DNA of 39,813 nucleotides, taken from contig JAFGCW010000042.1 in assembly GCA_016932435.1 (NCBI GenBank), forward strand, positions 1-39,813, written 5' to 3'. The position numbers were made by a program, and so were the translations under genes. A model generated the notes under the pieces. That model was not told the origin of the DNA, did no database searches, and saw only the letters and a program-made list of their open reading frames with translations. Shown in pieces: positions 17,169 through 25,745 of this stretch. Positions within the stretch are counted from its first letter, which is position 1. Each line of letters begins with the position of its first letter. Source of the stretch: Dehalococcoidales bacterium (GTDB lineage Bacteria > Chloroflexota > Dehalococcoidia > Dehalococcoidales > UBA2162).

Positions 17169-18251
17169 ATGGCAAGCCAGCGATTTATACATACTCAATC
17201 TGTAAAGATGCAGCCTGTCATGTCACAGGCTATTGTAATGCAGCAGGCAAATTTTCTGCAGATGTCTGATGTCGACTTTCATAAGCTGATTTCTGAACTG
17301 GAACAGGATCCTCTGTTTATTCAGCTTTATCGTAGAGAAAAACTGATACAGTATCGAAAATACTCCGGCACTGATATTCATCCGTTGTCTTTGCATATTG
17401 ACGATTATCAAGTATCAGGCAGTGTTTCCCCCGACGTTGAGGAATTAATCGCTAAATACCCCGAAATTTTAAATATCATCAGAAGTATTGGTGATGATAA
17501 ATTTAAAAAGTTTTTCCTGTACCCACAGGAAAATTACTCGCTCGAAGATATTTCGATTATGTGTAGTATAAGTGTCCGCGAAATAGAAGCTATTAATTCA
17601 CTGGTAAATGAGGTGTCTGTTTTCAGTACGTTTTATCATCCTCCCGATTCCGGGGCTCAAATACTGGCTTATACCTGCCTGGCATCGCTTGAAATTAATG
17701 CAGAGGATTTCACTATCAGTTACTTATCACCGGTCTACGCGCGGGGACGTTACATTATCGATTATGATAACATCGAAAAACTTCTGATAGAGCGTGATCT
17801 GCATAAAACTGATATTACTGGAATAAGGAAAATTTTGAGTAAACTTGAATTCATCAATCAACGGAAGAATATCATCCAGAAAATACTCGTATGCCTTGTT
17901 AACAAACAATCACTTTACCTGAAAAGCGGCAAACAGAATACTCTTCTTCCGTACAGCCAGAAAGAACTTGCCAGTGAAATCGGCACCGTACCCAGTTCGG
18001 TCAGTCGCGCAATGCGATTGAAGAGTATAATAACGCCATGGAATGAAGAAATCCCCTTAAAGAATTTATTACCGAACATGCACGTGTTTAAAAAGGAACT
18101 GGTAAAACGCATATTGGAGACTGAACCAACATTACAGTCCGATGAAGTGATACGTAAAATAATACGGGATAGGTTCGGAGCGCAAATTTCACGTCGCTCT
18201 ATATCAGCGTTAAGGAAAGAACTTGGTATCATTTTAAAAGGTAACGGTTGA
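17169..18251 (+). CDS. Divergent sigma-54 (RpoN-like) RNA polymerase factor
   Basis: A 360-residue protein, shorter than the usual 430-500 residues of RpoN. Residues 5-55 resemble region I, with Gln- and Leu-rich helices (MQPVMSQAIVMQQANFLQM, then 'LISELEQDPLF'). The middle part (about 85-250) fits the core-binding region. Near 270 an HTH-like segment reads KELASEIGTVPSSVSRAM, typical of the -12 reading helix. The C-terminus ISRRSISALRKELGI matches the RpoN box (canonical ARRTVAKYRE). An acidic region II seems missing. It is 17 bases upstream of the hydrogenase-like kinase gene and an NtrC-type activator, and a perfect -24/-12 promoter lies at 21617-21632, so sigma-54 function is well supported. 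The start is uncertain. Confidence 0.75.
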   Translation: MASQRFIHTQSVKMQPVMSQAIVMQQANFLQMSDVDFHKLISELEQDPLFIQLYRREKLIQYRKYSGTDIHPLSLHIDDYQVSGSVSPDVEELIAKYPEILNIIRSIGDDKFKKFFLYPQENYSLEDISIMCSISVREIEAINSLVNEVSVFSTFYHPPDSGAQILAYTCLASLEINAEDFTISYLSPVYARGRYIIDYDNIEKLLIERDLHKTDITGIRKILSKLEFINQRKNIIQKILVCLVNKQSLYLKSGKQNTLLPYSQKELASEIGTVPSSVSRAMRLKSIITPWNEEIPLKNLLPNMHVFKKELVKRILETEPTLQSDEVIRKIIRDRFGAQISRRSISALRKELGIILKGNG

Positions 18252-18268
18252 AGAGGTGAGAGATAGAG

Positions 18269-20191
18269 ATGAGCATTATTTACAGTATACGCGAGAACTG
18301 CTCAGGATGTTATGCCTGTGTTCGCAACTGTCCGGTAAAGGCAATCCGTATCAGAGATGGTCTTGCCGAGGTAGTTAAAGAGCGTTGCATCGATTGTGGC
18401 AACTGTATCGATGTTTGTGTCGCTAAAGCAAAGCTAGCTGAAAGTGATGTAGAGAAAGTATGGGAATTACTTGGTAAATCGACTGAGACTATCGCCGTAA
18501 TATCTACCGCTTTTCCTGCTGCATTTCTGGACTGCACCTCAAAACAGCTTGTCGGTGCTTTAAAGAAACTGGGTTTCGGCGAGGTCATGGAGGACTCATT
18601 CGCGGCAGAACTGGTAGGGGTCGAATATGCTCATTATCTACAGGAAACGGACATTAAGCCGGCTATCTCATCAAACTGTCCTGCTGTTGTTACGTATATA
18701 CGAAAATACCACCCATCACTTGTAAAAAATATTGTTCCTATAGTTTCACCGATGATAGCGACCGGACGGATTATCAAGAAAATTCACAATCCGGATGCTA
18801 AGGTTGTCTTTATCAGTCCCTGTGTAGCGAAAAAAACAGAGAGTCTTGATCCTGATGTTGCAGGAGTAATAGACGGTGTTATTACATTTACAGAACTCAA
18901 ATCTATGATGAATTCGCGGAGAATATTCCCGGCTGAAACACAGGAGGAAGACTTTGACGGGCCATCATCACAGATCGGACGACTTTTCCCTATATCGGAT
19001 GGACTCCTGAGGGTTATTGGCCTTGAAAACAATGTTCTAAATAATGATGTAATCAGTGTTCATGGCAGGGATTATGTAGTGAAGATCACCGATGAATTTG
19101 CCAACGGCGAGGTTACATCAGATATTGCCCATATATACTTCTGCCATGGATGCATAGGCGGACCTTCGATAGACAATGATTTGAGTACACCGAGAAGGAA
19201 AGAACTGGTAGTCCGGCATGCCAGGAGCAAGAACATACCAGCGTTTGCAAAAGATGATCTAAGCAGGTATGCAGAAATAAACCTTAGGCGAATATTCACT
19301 CCAGCACAGTTAACACCCTTGCCATATGACGAGAAGGAAGCTTTTCAAATCACACTCTCGCTTGGAGGGACCGATTGCGGAGCCTGTGGATATAACTCCT
19401 GTCGTGATCTTGCCGAATCGATATGCATGGGAATGGCGGAAATCGAGATGTGCTGGCCATATGTCCTCAGACAGTTAAAAACTACTCAGAAAGGGTTAAT
19501 AAGAACTGAAAAATTATCTTCACTTGGTCAAATGGCAGCTTCCATAGCACATGAAGTAAATAATCCACTCGCAGGGGTACTGACCTATACTCAGCTTCTG
19601 GAGAAAAAGATAGCGGGGGGAAAGTATGATGAAAAGACTGCGCAGGAGTATTTATCCAAAATGGAAGCCGAACTGATTCGCAGTACCAAGCTTATACGCA
19701 ATCTGCTTGATTTCGCCCGGCAGTCGCCACCGAGTATGAGACTGGTTAGCATCAACAATGTAATAACCAAGTCGCTGGAGATAGCGTCACATTCTGCAAA
19801 ACTGCAGCACATAGAAGTTCGTCAGGAACTGGATCCGCAGCTTCCTGAAATAATGGCTGACTTCGACCAGCTTCAGCAGGTGTTCATTAACCTGATCATC
19901 AATGCTATCCAGGCTATGCCGGATTCTGGGATACTTACGCTGTCAACTCGACTTGAAAATAACTTAATTCACGCCGAAGTGAAAGATACGGGTTATGGAA
20001 TTTCAGAAGAAAATATGTACTCTCTGTTTACGCCGTTCTTTACCACCAAGGACGCGAATAAGGGAGTAGGGCTTGGCCTGGCGGTAGCGCATGGCCTTAT
20101 AGAAAACCATAAAGGTCGAATAAATGTAGAAAGTAACGAGGGGGAAGGCACGACGTTTAGCGTAGTATTGCCGGTAGAAAATGACGAATGA
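18269..20191 (+). CDS. [FeFe]-hydrogenase-like sensor histidine kinase
   Basis: A 640-residue protein. Residues 1-60 hold two [4Fe-4S] ferredoxin motifs (CSGCYACVRNCP, CIDCGNCIDVC). About 70-360 is the large-subunit domain of [FeFe]-hydrogenases with H-cluster ligand candidates Cys137 (SSNCPA), Cys185 (SPCVAKKTE) and Cys292/Cys295 (FCHGCIGG). Residue 136 is Asn where catalytic enzymes have the proton-transfer Cys, and the last pair is CxxC instead of CxxxC. A further Fe-S domain (about 370-405) has 'GGTDCGACGYNSC'. Then come a HisKA domain with His428 (AHEVNNPLAG) and an ATPase domain ('NLIINAIQAM', 'DTGYGI', 'GVGLGLAVAHGLI'). It probably senses H2 or redox state and does not turn over H2. 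It overlaps the NtrC-type gene by 11 bases, so that regulator is its partner. Confidence 0.87.
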   Translation: MSIIYSIRENCSGCYACVRNCPVKAIRIRDGLAEVVKERCIDCGNCIDVCVAKAKLAESDVEKVWELLGKSTETIAVISTAFPAAFLDCTSKQLVGALKKLGFGEVMEDSFAAELVGVEYAHYLQETDIKPAISSNCPAVVTYIRKYHPSLVKNIVPIVSPMIATGRIIKKIHNPDAKVVFISPCVAKKTESLDPDVAGVIDGVITFTELKSMMNSRRIFPAETQEEDFDGPSSQIGRLFPISDGLLRVIGLENNVLNNDVISVHGRDYVVKITDEFANGEVTSDIAHIYFCHGCIGGPSIDNDLSTPRRKELVVRHARSKNIPAFAKDDLSRYAEINLRRIFTPAQLTPLPYDEKEAFQITLSLGGTDCGACGYNSCRDLAESICMGMAEIEMCWPYVLRQLKTTQKGLIRTEKLSSLGQMAASIAHEVNNPLAGVLTYTQLLEKKIAGGKYDEKTAQEYLSKMEAELIRSTKLIRNLLDFARQSPPSMRLVSINNVITKSLEIASHSAKLQHIEVRQELDPQLPEIMADFDQLQQVFINLIINAIQAMPDSGILTLSTRLENNLIHAEVKDTGYGISEENMYSLFTPFFTTKDANKGVGLGLAVAHGLIENHKGRINVESNEGEGTTFSVVLPVENDE

Positions 20192-21530
20192 AATTAAGAT
20201 ACTCATTGTCGATGACGAACCCATAATTCGAGATTCTTTACACGACTGGCTTGTTGATGAAGGATATGAGATATTAACTGCGGAAGATGCAACCAAAGCC
20301 CTGGAAATCCTAAAGGCTGAAAATCCCGTAATAGCCATCGTCGATCTTATTATGCCTGGAATCGATGGTATCGAATTCCTTAGGAGAGCAAAAAAAATCC
20401 AACCTGATATTGAAGTTGTGGTTATGACTGCTTATGCCAGTATTGCCACTGCTATCGTTGCTATCAAAGAAGGCGCCTACGATTACATTGAAAAACCATT
20501 CTCACCGGAACGGATTACATTGATACTGGAAAAGCTTGTGAACCATCGGAAGCTTATCGAGGAAAATCTCAGTTTACAGGAAAAACTTGATGAAAGAGAT
20601 AAGGTCGATGATATTGTGACACGCAGTCCAAAGATGAGACAGGTAATAGAATTGACCAGGGTTGTTGCGAACAGCAATGCCACCGTCCTGATTACTGGAG
20701 AAAGCGGGACAGGGAAGGAACTGGTGGCACGGGCAATACATTCCAACAGCCCTCGCAGCAAAAGATCATTTGTAGCCGTAAGCTGCGCCGCATTACCGGA
20801 AAGCCTGCTTGAAAGTGAATTATTCGGCCATGAGAAAGGTGCTTTTACCGGAGCGAGTATGCGGAGGAAAGGAAAAATCGAACTTGCTCACAATGGTACT
20901 CTTTTTCTTGACGAGATAGGTGAAATGAGCCCGAATATTCAGGTACACCTGCTCAGGGTACTCGAGGAAAGGGAATTCACTCGCGTAGGTGGAAATGAAC
21001 TTATAAAGGTTGATGTACGCCTTGTTTCTGCTACCAATCGCGATCTTCAGGCAGCTCTCAGAGATAATACGTTTCGTGAGGATCTTTATTACCGTTTGAA
21101 TGTTGTGACTATCGATCTTCCCCCTTTACGGGAAAGGACCGAAGATATTCTGCTGTTGGCTGACTATTTTCTCAAGAAGTTTGCTATTGAGAACATGAAA
21201 AAGGTAACCGGTTTTTCCAAAGAAGTGACAGAATTCCTGTTTAAATATCCCTGGCCGGGAAATGTGCGTGAACTCGAAAACACCATCGAAAGGGCTGTGA
21301 TCCTCGCACAGGAGGAAGAAATCCAGCTTAAAGACCTTCTTCAGAAGAACTCTCCGCTGGTGGTATCATCTTCCGGTAATTATACTCTGAGAGAAGTAGA
21401 GACGCGGCATATTCGGGATGTACTAAATGACACGGGAGGAAATTATTCTCATGCTGCTAAAATGCTGGGGATATCACGGGTTACCTTATATAACAAGGTT
21501 AAAAAATACCAGATAAATGTAAAGGAATAA
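20181..21530 (+). CDS. NtrC-type sigma-54 activator (REC-AAA+-Fis HTH)
   Basis: A 449-residue response regulator. Receiver domain 1-120 with Asp11/Asp12 and phosphoacceptor Asp55 (IVDLIMPG); its alpha-1 helix reads RDSLHDWL. The AAA+ domain (about 145-375) has Walker A GESGTGKE, the sigma-54-contacting loop GAFTGA, Walker B 'GTLFLDEIGEM' and the arginine-finger region 'LREDLYYRLNV'. The C-terminal Fis-type HTH contains 'HAAKMLGISRVTLYNKV'. All residues needed for open-complex formation with sigma-54 are visible. It overlaps its kinase gene, and the terminator/promoter pair at 21590-21632 begins 60 bases after its stop. The most obvious target is the receiver-nuoE operon that follows. Confidence 0.93.
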   Translation: MTNEIKILIVDDEPIIRDSLHDWLVDEGYEILTAEDATKALEILKAENPVIAIVDLIMPGIDGIEFLRRAKKIQPDIEVVVMTAYASIATAIVAIKEGAYDYIEKPFSPERITLILEKLVNHRKLIEENLSLQEKLDERDKVDDIVTRSPKMRQVIELTRVVANSNATVLITGESGTGKELVARAIHSNSPRSKRSFVAVSCAALPESLLESELFGHEKGAFTGASMRRKGKIELAHNGTLFLDEIGEMSPNIQVHLLRVLEEREFTRVGGNELIKVDVRLVSATNRDLQAALRDNTFREDLYYRLNVVTIDLPPLRERTEDILLLADYFLKKFAIENMKKVTGFSKEVTEFLFKYPWPGNVRELENTIERAVILAQEEEIQLKDLLQKNSPLVVSSSGNYTLREVETRHIRDVLNDTGGNYSHAAKMLGISRVTLYNKVKKYQINVKE

Positions 21531-21589
21531 AACAGGAACCGTATAGTATCTTTACACTGTAAATAACATACTACTTTTATTTTGCTGTG

Positions 21590-21617
21590 GCTGCCCTGAA
21601 ACAGGCAGCTTTTTTTT
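21590..21617 (+). terminator. Terminator after the NtrC-type gene
   Basis: GCTGCC (21590-21595) pairs with GGCAGC (21604-21609), followed by eight T (21610-21617). The T run abuts the -24 element of the next promoter, sharing T21617. Confidence 0.85.
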
Positions 21618-21632
21618 GGCATAAAAATTGCA
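21617..21632 (+). promoter_or_regulatory. Sigma-54 (-24/-12) promoter
   Basis: TGGCAT-N5-TTGCA: the invariant GG (21618-21619) and GC (21630-21631) are 10 bases apart, as required. The consensus is TGGCAC-N5-TTGC. Transcription would start near 21643, followed by GGAGG and ATG 21673. It drives the receiver-NuoE operon and is presumably opened by the NtrC-type protein immediately upstream. Confidence 0.85.
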
Positions 21633-21672
21633 GTAATTAATTTTAGGGATGGTATTAAAAAAGGAGGTTTTT

Positions 21673-22572
21673 ATGGCAGAAGTACCTGACAAAACAAACC
21701 GGATCCTGGTTGTAGAAGACGAGGAAATAGTCAGAGACTCCCTGCGAGACTGGTTGACCGATGCGGGTTACCATGTCGAGACTGTTGAAGATGGCGAGAA
21801 AGCAATAGCCACTCTAAACAGCAGGGAATATAAGCTGATTATCGTTGATCTGCGTTTACCGGGAAATGACGGCCTGGAAGTCTTACGACAGGCGAAAATG
21901 ATCCAGGAAGAACTCAAGGGCATAGTCATCACCGCTTATCCTTCAGTACAGTCAGCGATAGAGGTTATGAGAGAAGGGGCTGTCGACTATATAGTGAAAC
22001 CCTATAATCTCAACGTTCTGGAAGAATCGATACAGAAAGCCCTGGGGCCGGTTCAGGCTGAAATCAAAGCCAGGAAAGACGAAGACAAGATAATAACAGG
22101 GCCGGACATACCTTTGAGTGTTCCGGAGAATATCAGGAGTGAAAGCAGCAGCTCTGCTCTGATACAGACGCTGCTGGCTATCCAGGCTCAGAACAATTAC
22201 CTGCCCGAAGACGCACTTATCTGGGTAAGTCGGCAACTTGCGGTTCCACTCACGCGAATATATAACGTCGCTACTTTCTATAAAGCATTCAGCCTGAAAC
22301 CACAGGGACGCCACCTCGTATCTGTTTGCATGGGAACGGCCTGTCATGTCCGGGAGGCTCCGCGCCTGCTGGATAAGGTTACCGACACTTTACAGATTAG
22401 TCCGGGAGAGACTACCAGGGATCTCCAGTTCAGTTTAACTACCGTGAACTGCCTGGGTTGCTGTGCTCTCGGTCCAGTCATGATGATAGATGACAAATAC
22501 TACAGCAACCCGTCAATCGAAGAACTGAAGGGATTATTCGAATCTCTCAGACTGGAAAAGGAGGCAGTGTAA
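21673..22572 (+). CDS. Receiver domain fused to NuoE/HydC-type [2Fe-2S] subunit
   Basis: A 299-residue fusion. Residues 10-130 form a complete receiver domain (Glu15/Asp16, phosphoacceptor Asp59 in IIVDLRLPG, Lys in 'YIVKPYNL'). Residues about 150-295 are a thioredoxin-like NuoE/HydC subunit with [2Fe-2S] ligands Cys219, Cys224, Cys260 and Cys264, preceded by the usual helical part ('NYLPEDALIWVSRQL', 'VATFYKAFSL'). The start follows GGAGG by 5 bases. The receiver alpha-1 helix (RDSLRDWL) is nearly the same as that of the NtrC-type protein, so the same kinase could phosphorylate it. Phosphorylation may then control electron transfer or assembly; this is inference. It overlaps the NuoF gene by one base and is the first gene after the sigma-54 promoter. 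Confidence 0.88.
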   Translation: MAEVPDKTNRILVVEDEEIVRDSLRDWLTDAGYHVETVEDGEKAIATLNSREYKLIIVDLRLPGNDGLEVLRQAKMIQEELKGIVITAYPSVQSAIEVMREGAVDYIVKPYNLNVLEESIQKALGPVQAEIKARKDEDKIITGPDIPLSVPENIRSESSSSALIQTLLAIQAQNNYLPEDALIWVSRQLAVPLTRIYNVATFYKAFSLKPQGRHLVSVCMGTACHVREAPRLLDKVTDTLQISPGETTRDLQFSLTTVNCLGCCALGPVMMIDDKYYSNPSIEELKGLFESLRLEKEAV

Positions 22573-24491
22573 TGGTAGCTGGAAATCCATTAAAAGTAGC
22601 GGTAAAGGTAAAATCAAGGGAAGACCTTGAAAAAATCAGAAAAGATATCCTGGAAAAACGTGACAGCGCCAAACTCACGGTGACAATATGTTCCGGTACG
22701 GGATGCCGCGCTTATGGAAGCGAAAATGTATATGACGCATTTAATGATGAGATTGCGAAACAGGGCCTTGAGGACAAGGTTACTATGCGAAGTACCGGAT
22801 GCCATGGTTTCTGCGAGAGAGGAACGATCGTCGTTATCTTCCCCGAAGAAATATGTTATCTTCGCGTAAAACCTGAAGATGTTCCTGAGATAATATCGGA
22901 AACCCTTCTTAACGGTAAAATAATCGACAGACTACTTTACGAAGATGAAAACGGTCAGAAACTGACGCACGAAAGCGATATTCCTTTCTATAAGTTACAG
23001 AACCGGATTGTCTTCGGCAACAACAAATTCGTCGATCCTAAGAACATAGAGGATTACCTTGCTCTCGGTGGATATTCCGCCCTGAGTAAAGTCCTCTCCG
23101 GTATGACTCCTGAACAGGTGGTAGAAGAAGTAAAGAAGGCAAACCTGCGTGGTCGCGGCGGCGGCGGATTTTCAGCAGGTGTGAAGTGGGAAACCACACG
23201 CAATGCCCCCGGCAATATTAAATACGTGATAGTAAATGCGGATGAAGGCGACCCGGGTGCCTACATGGACCGAAGTCTTCTTGAAGGGAATCCTCACAGT
23301 GTCCTGGAAGGGCTGATAATCGGTGGATATGCTATAGGTGCTAACCAGGGTTATGTTTATGTACGCCAGGAATATCCGCTGGCTGTTGAGAATCTCTACG
23401 TAGCTCTCGAACAGGCTCGCGAGTACGGATTTATCGGTACGGATATACTGGGAAGCGGATTTGACTTTGATGTCATGGTTCATAAAGGCGCCGGTGCTTT
23501 CGTTTCCGGTGAATCCAGTGCCCTGATGTCGGCTATCGAAGGTAATGTCGGTGAACCGCGACCAAAATACATTCGGACTGCGGTAAGTGGTATCTGGGAA
23601 AGACCAAGTAACCTCAATAACGTGGAAACATGGGCAACGGTACCCCTTATACTTGATAAAGGCGCCGACTGGTTCAAATCTATCGGAACCGAAAACAGCA
23701 GCGGAACCAAGATATTCTCGCTGGTAGGCAAGGTAAATAACACCGGCCTGGTAGAAGTCCCGATGGGTATAACCCTCCGAGAGATTATCTATGACATCGG
23801 GGGTGGAATTCCGGGTGGTAAAAAGTTTAAAGCGGTACAGACCGGCGGGCCATCGGGAGGTGTCCTGCCTGAGAGTATGCTGGATATCAAGGTAGACTTC
23901 GATGAACTATCGAGGATTGGATCCATGATGGGTTCCGGCGGCATGATTGTAATGGATGAGACGACCTGCATGGTCGACGTAGCCCGGTATTTCCTTGATT
24001 TTCTTACCGACGAATCATGCGGAAAATGCACTCCCTGTCGAGAGGGTGTCCACCTGATGCTGAAAATCCTTAATCGGATCTGTGCAGGAAACGGAGAAGA
24101 AGGAGACCTTGAAAAACTTGAGGAGATAGCCGATACGGTCCAGACAGCTGCTCTATGCGCGCTCGGTCAGACTGCCCCTAACCCGGTCCTCAGTACACTG
24201 AAATATTTCCGCGACGAATATTTAGCTCATATCAGGGATAAACGCTGCCCGGCCGGTGTCTGTAAGAACCTCATCTCCTACAGTATCGACTCAGCCAAAT
24301 GTAAGGGTTGCGGAATTTGTCTCAGGAACTGCCCTGTAGAGGCTATCAGTGGTGAAAAACAGAAACCACATACCATTAACCAGGCAAAGTGCACGAAGTG
24401 CGGTACCTGTCTTGAGGTTTGCCCTGAGAATTTCGGTGCCGTCATTAAACTATCCGGAGGAAAACCGGTTGAAATCGCAGGAGCGAGGTAA
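22572..24491 (+). CDS. NuoF/HydB-type NADH-binding flavoprotein
   Basis: A 639-residue subunit of a soluble NADH dehydrogenase, like HydB of bifurcating hydrogenases. Residues 30-120 form a thioredoxin-like [2Fe-2S] domain (CSGTGC, then 'STGCHGFC'). The NuoF core has the FMN/NADH-binding 'RGRGGGGFSAGVKW' and 'NADEGDPGAYMDRSLLEGNP', and the [4Fe-4S] site 'ESCGKCTPCREG' plus a later Cys. The C-terminal 60 residues hold two [4Fe-4S] motifs (CKGCGICLRNCP and CTKCGTCLEVCP). It oxidises or reduces NADH and passes electrons through its neighbours. Unlike these it has no receiver domain. Start and stop of adjoining genes overlap or lie 12 bases apart, so it belongs to the sigma-54 operon. Confidence 0.92.
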   Translation: MVAGNPLKVAVKVKSREDLEKIRKDILEKRDSAKLTVTICSGTGCRAYGSENVYDAFNDEIAKQGLEDKVTMRSTGCHGFCERGTIVVIFPEEICYLRVKPEDVPEIISETLLNGKIIDRLLYEDENGQKLTHESDIPFYKLQNRIVFGNNKFVDPKNIEDYLALGGYSALSKVLSGMTPEQVVEEVKKANLRGRGGGGFSAGVKWETTRNAPGNIKYVIVNADEGDPGAYMDRSLLEGNPHSVLEGLIIGGYAIGANQGYVYVRQEYPLAVENLYVALEQAREYGFIGTDILGSGFDFDVMVHKGAGAFVSGESSALMSAIEGNVGEPRPKYIRTAVSGIWERPSNLNNVETWATVPLILDKGADWFKSIGTENSSGTKIFSLVGKVNNTGLVEVPMGITLREIIYDIGGGIPGGKKFKAVQTGGPSGGVLPESMLDIKVDFDELSRIGSMMGSGGMIVMDETTCMVDVARYFLDFLTDESCGKCTPCREGVHLMLKILNRICAGNGEEGDLEKLEEIADTVQTAALCALGQTAPNPVLSTLKYFRDEYLAHIRDKRCPAGVCKNLISYSIDSAKCKGCGICLRNCPVEAISGEKQKPHTINQAKCTKCGTCLEVCPENFGAVIKLSGGKPVEIAGAR

Positions 24492-24503
24492 AGGAGAAGA
24501 GAA

Positions 24504-25517
24504 ATGAGTACAAAAGATGTTAAACCGATCCTGCTTGTAGAAGATGAAACAGTATTACGTGAATCAGTCAGAGACTGGCTGGTAGACGTCGGCTATGATG
24601 TTCATACCGCCGAGGATGGTGAGCAGGCTATGAAAACTGTCGCTGAACAGGAATTCGGCCTGGTCATCCTGGATCTCAGACTGCCCGGAAAAGATGGACT
24701 CGAAGTACTGAAGGAAGCGCGAGAAAAGCAGCCAACCATTAAAGGAATAATAATTACAGCCTATCCTTCGGTCGAAACTGCCGTTGAAGCCGTAAAGAGA
24801 GGTGCCATTGATTATCTCCCGAAACCATTCGATCTTAATTACCTTGAAGAGGTTATCGAAAGGTCACTCGGACCGGTACAGATCGAGATAAAACCAACTC
24901 CTGCTGAAGAGAAAGTCCCCGAGAAAGCGGTACCAGTACAGGAAGAAGTCACCATGACTATCAACGGAAAAGAGATAAAAGCTACGAAAGGTATGACTGT
25001 CCTGGAAGCCGCTAAAATGGCCGGCATCGACATACCGACTCTCTGCTACCATGAAAACCTTACGCCTTATGGCGGCTGCCGATTGTGTACAGTGGAGATA
25101 ACGAAAGGTAAAAATTCAAGACTGGTCACATCATGCGTTTATCCGGTCGAGGAAGGTCTTGAGGTAAAAACCGATTCTGAACCTGTCATAAAAGCACGTA
25201 AGATGATTCTCGAAATGATGTGGCGTCGGGCTCCGGGTTCTCATGAAATTAAGAAATATGCTGTAAAATATGGAATAGACAGGGATAAGTTCGAGATAGA
25301 GCCGACGTACTGTATTCTCTGTGGTTTGTGCGTGCGTTACTGCCGGGAAGTCAAGAAGAAAAACATGCTGGGATTCATCGGAAGGGGAACGGAAAGAGAA
25401 GTAATGTTCCTTCCGGGCGCGGATTTCAACGAATGCCTGGCTTGTGGAGAATGTTATAAGCTCTGTCCGACCGGTGTGATGCCGTCTAATTACGGACTGG
25501 CGAAACTCCCGAAATAA
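24504..25517 (+). CDS. Receiver domain fused to NuoG/HoxU-type Fe-S subunit
   Basis: A 337-residue fusion. The receiver domain (8-125) has Glu13/Asp14, phosphoacceptor Asp57 (VILDLRLPG) and Lys in 'YLPKPFDL'; alpha-1 reads RESVRDWL. A Glu/Pro-rich linker (about 135-150) leads to a [2Fe-2S] plant-type ferredoxin domain (LCYHENLTPYGGCRLC and a later Cys) and two [4Fe-4S] motifs (CILCGLCVRYC and CLACGECYKLCP). It ends where NuoG or HydA would continue into an active-site domain, so it has no catalytic centre of its own. The operon ends here with a strong terminator. The electron acceptor or donor beyond NADH is unknown; ferredoxin, the Rnf complex encoded next, or a subunit elsewhere are candidates. 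GGAG stands upstream of the ATG. Confidence 0.88.
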   Translation: MSTKDVKPILLVEDETVLRESVRDWLVDVGYDVHTAEDGEQAMKTVAEQEFGLVILDLRLPGKDGLEVLKEAREKQPTIKGIIITAYPSVETAVEAVKRGAIDYLPKPFDLNYLEEVIERSLGPVQIEIKPTPAEEKVPEKAVPVQEEVTMTINGKEIKATKGMTVLEAAKMAGIDIPTLCYHENLTPYGGCRLCTVEITKGKNSRLVTSCVYPVEEGLEVKTDSEPVIKARKMILEMMWRRAPGSHEIKKYAVKYGIDRDKFEIEPTYCILCGLCVRYCREVKKKNMLGFIGRGTEREVMFLPGADFNECLACGECYKLCPTGVMPSNYGLAKLPK

Positions 25518-25550
25518 TAACTAATCTCTTTCATACACCCAAGACATGTA

Positions 25551-25585
25551 AAAGTCTCGATGGTAATCGACCATCGAGACTTTTT
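25551..25585 (+). terminator. Terminator of the receiver-NuoEFG operon
   Basis: A perfect 14-pair stem AAAGTCTCGATGGT/ACCATCGAGACTTT around AATCG, ending in TTTTT. It lies 33 bases after the stop and separates this operon from apbE-rnf. Confidence 0.95.
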
Positions 25586-25745
25586 ATGTTGATTGAAGAA
25601 CGGGCATGCTTCAGGCATGGAAAAGGAACGGATATAGTGCTACAATGCATAAGAATATTCTATGGGATAATTCCGTTATCAAGAAAAACCGGAATTACCA
25701 AATCGTGAATACTCCGTATTATCCATACTTCCAAGGAATAGAGTA

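Noticed and set aside
25590..25625. -24/-12-like GGGCAT-N5-AGGCA upstream of apbE
   Set aside because: GG and GC have the right spacing but the flanking consensus is poor, and part is explained by a GGCATG direct repeat.
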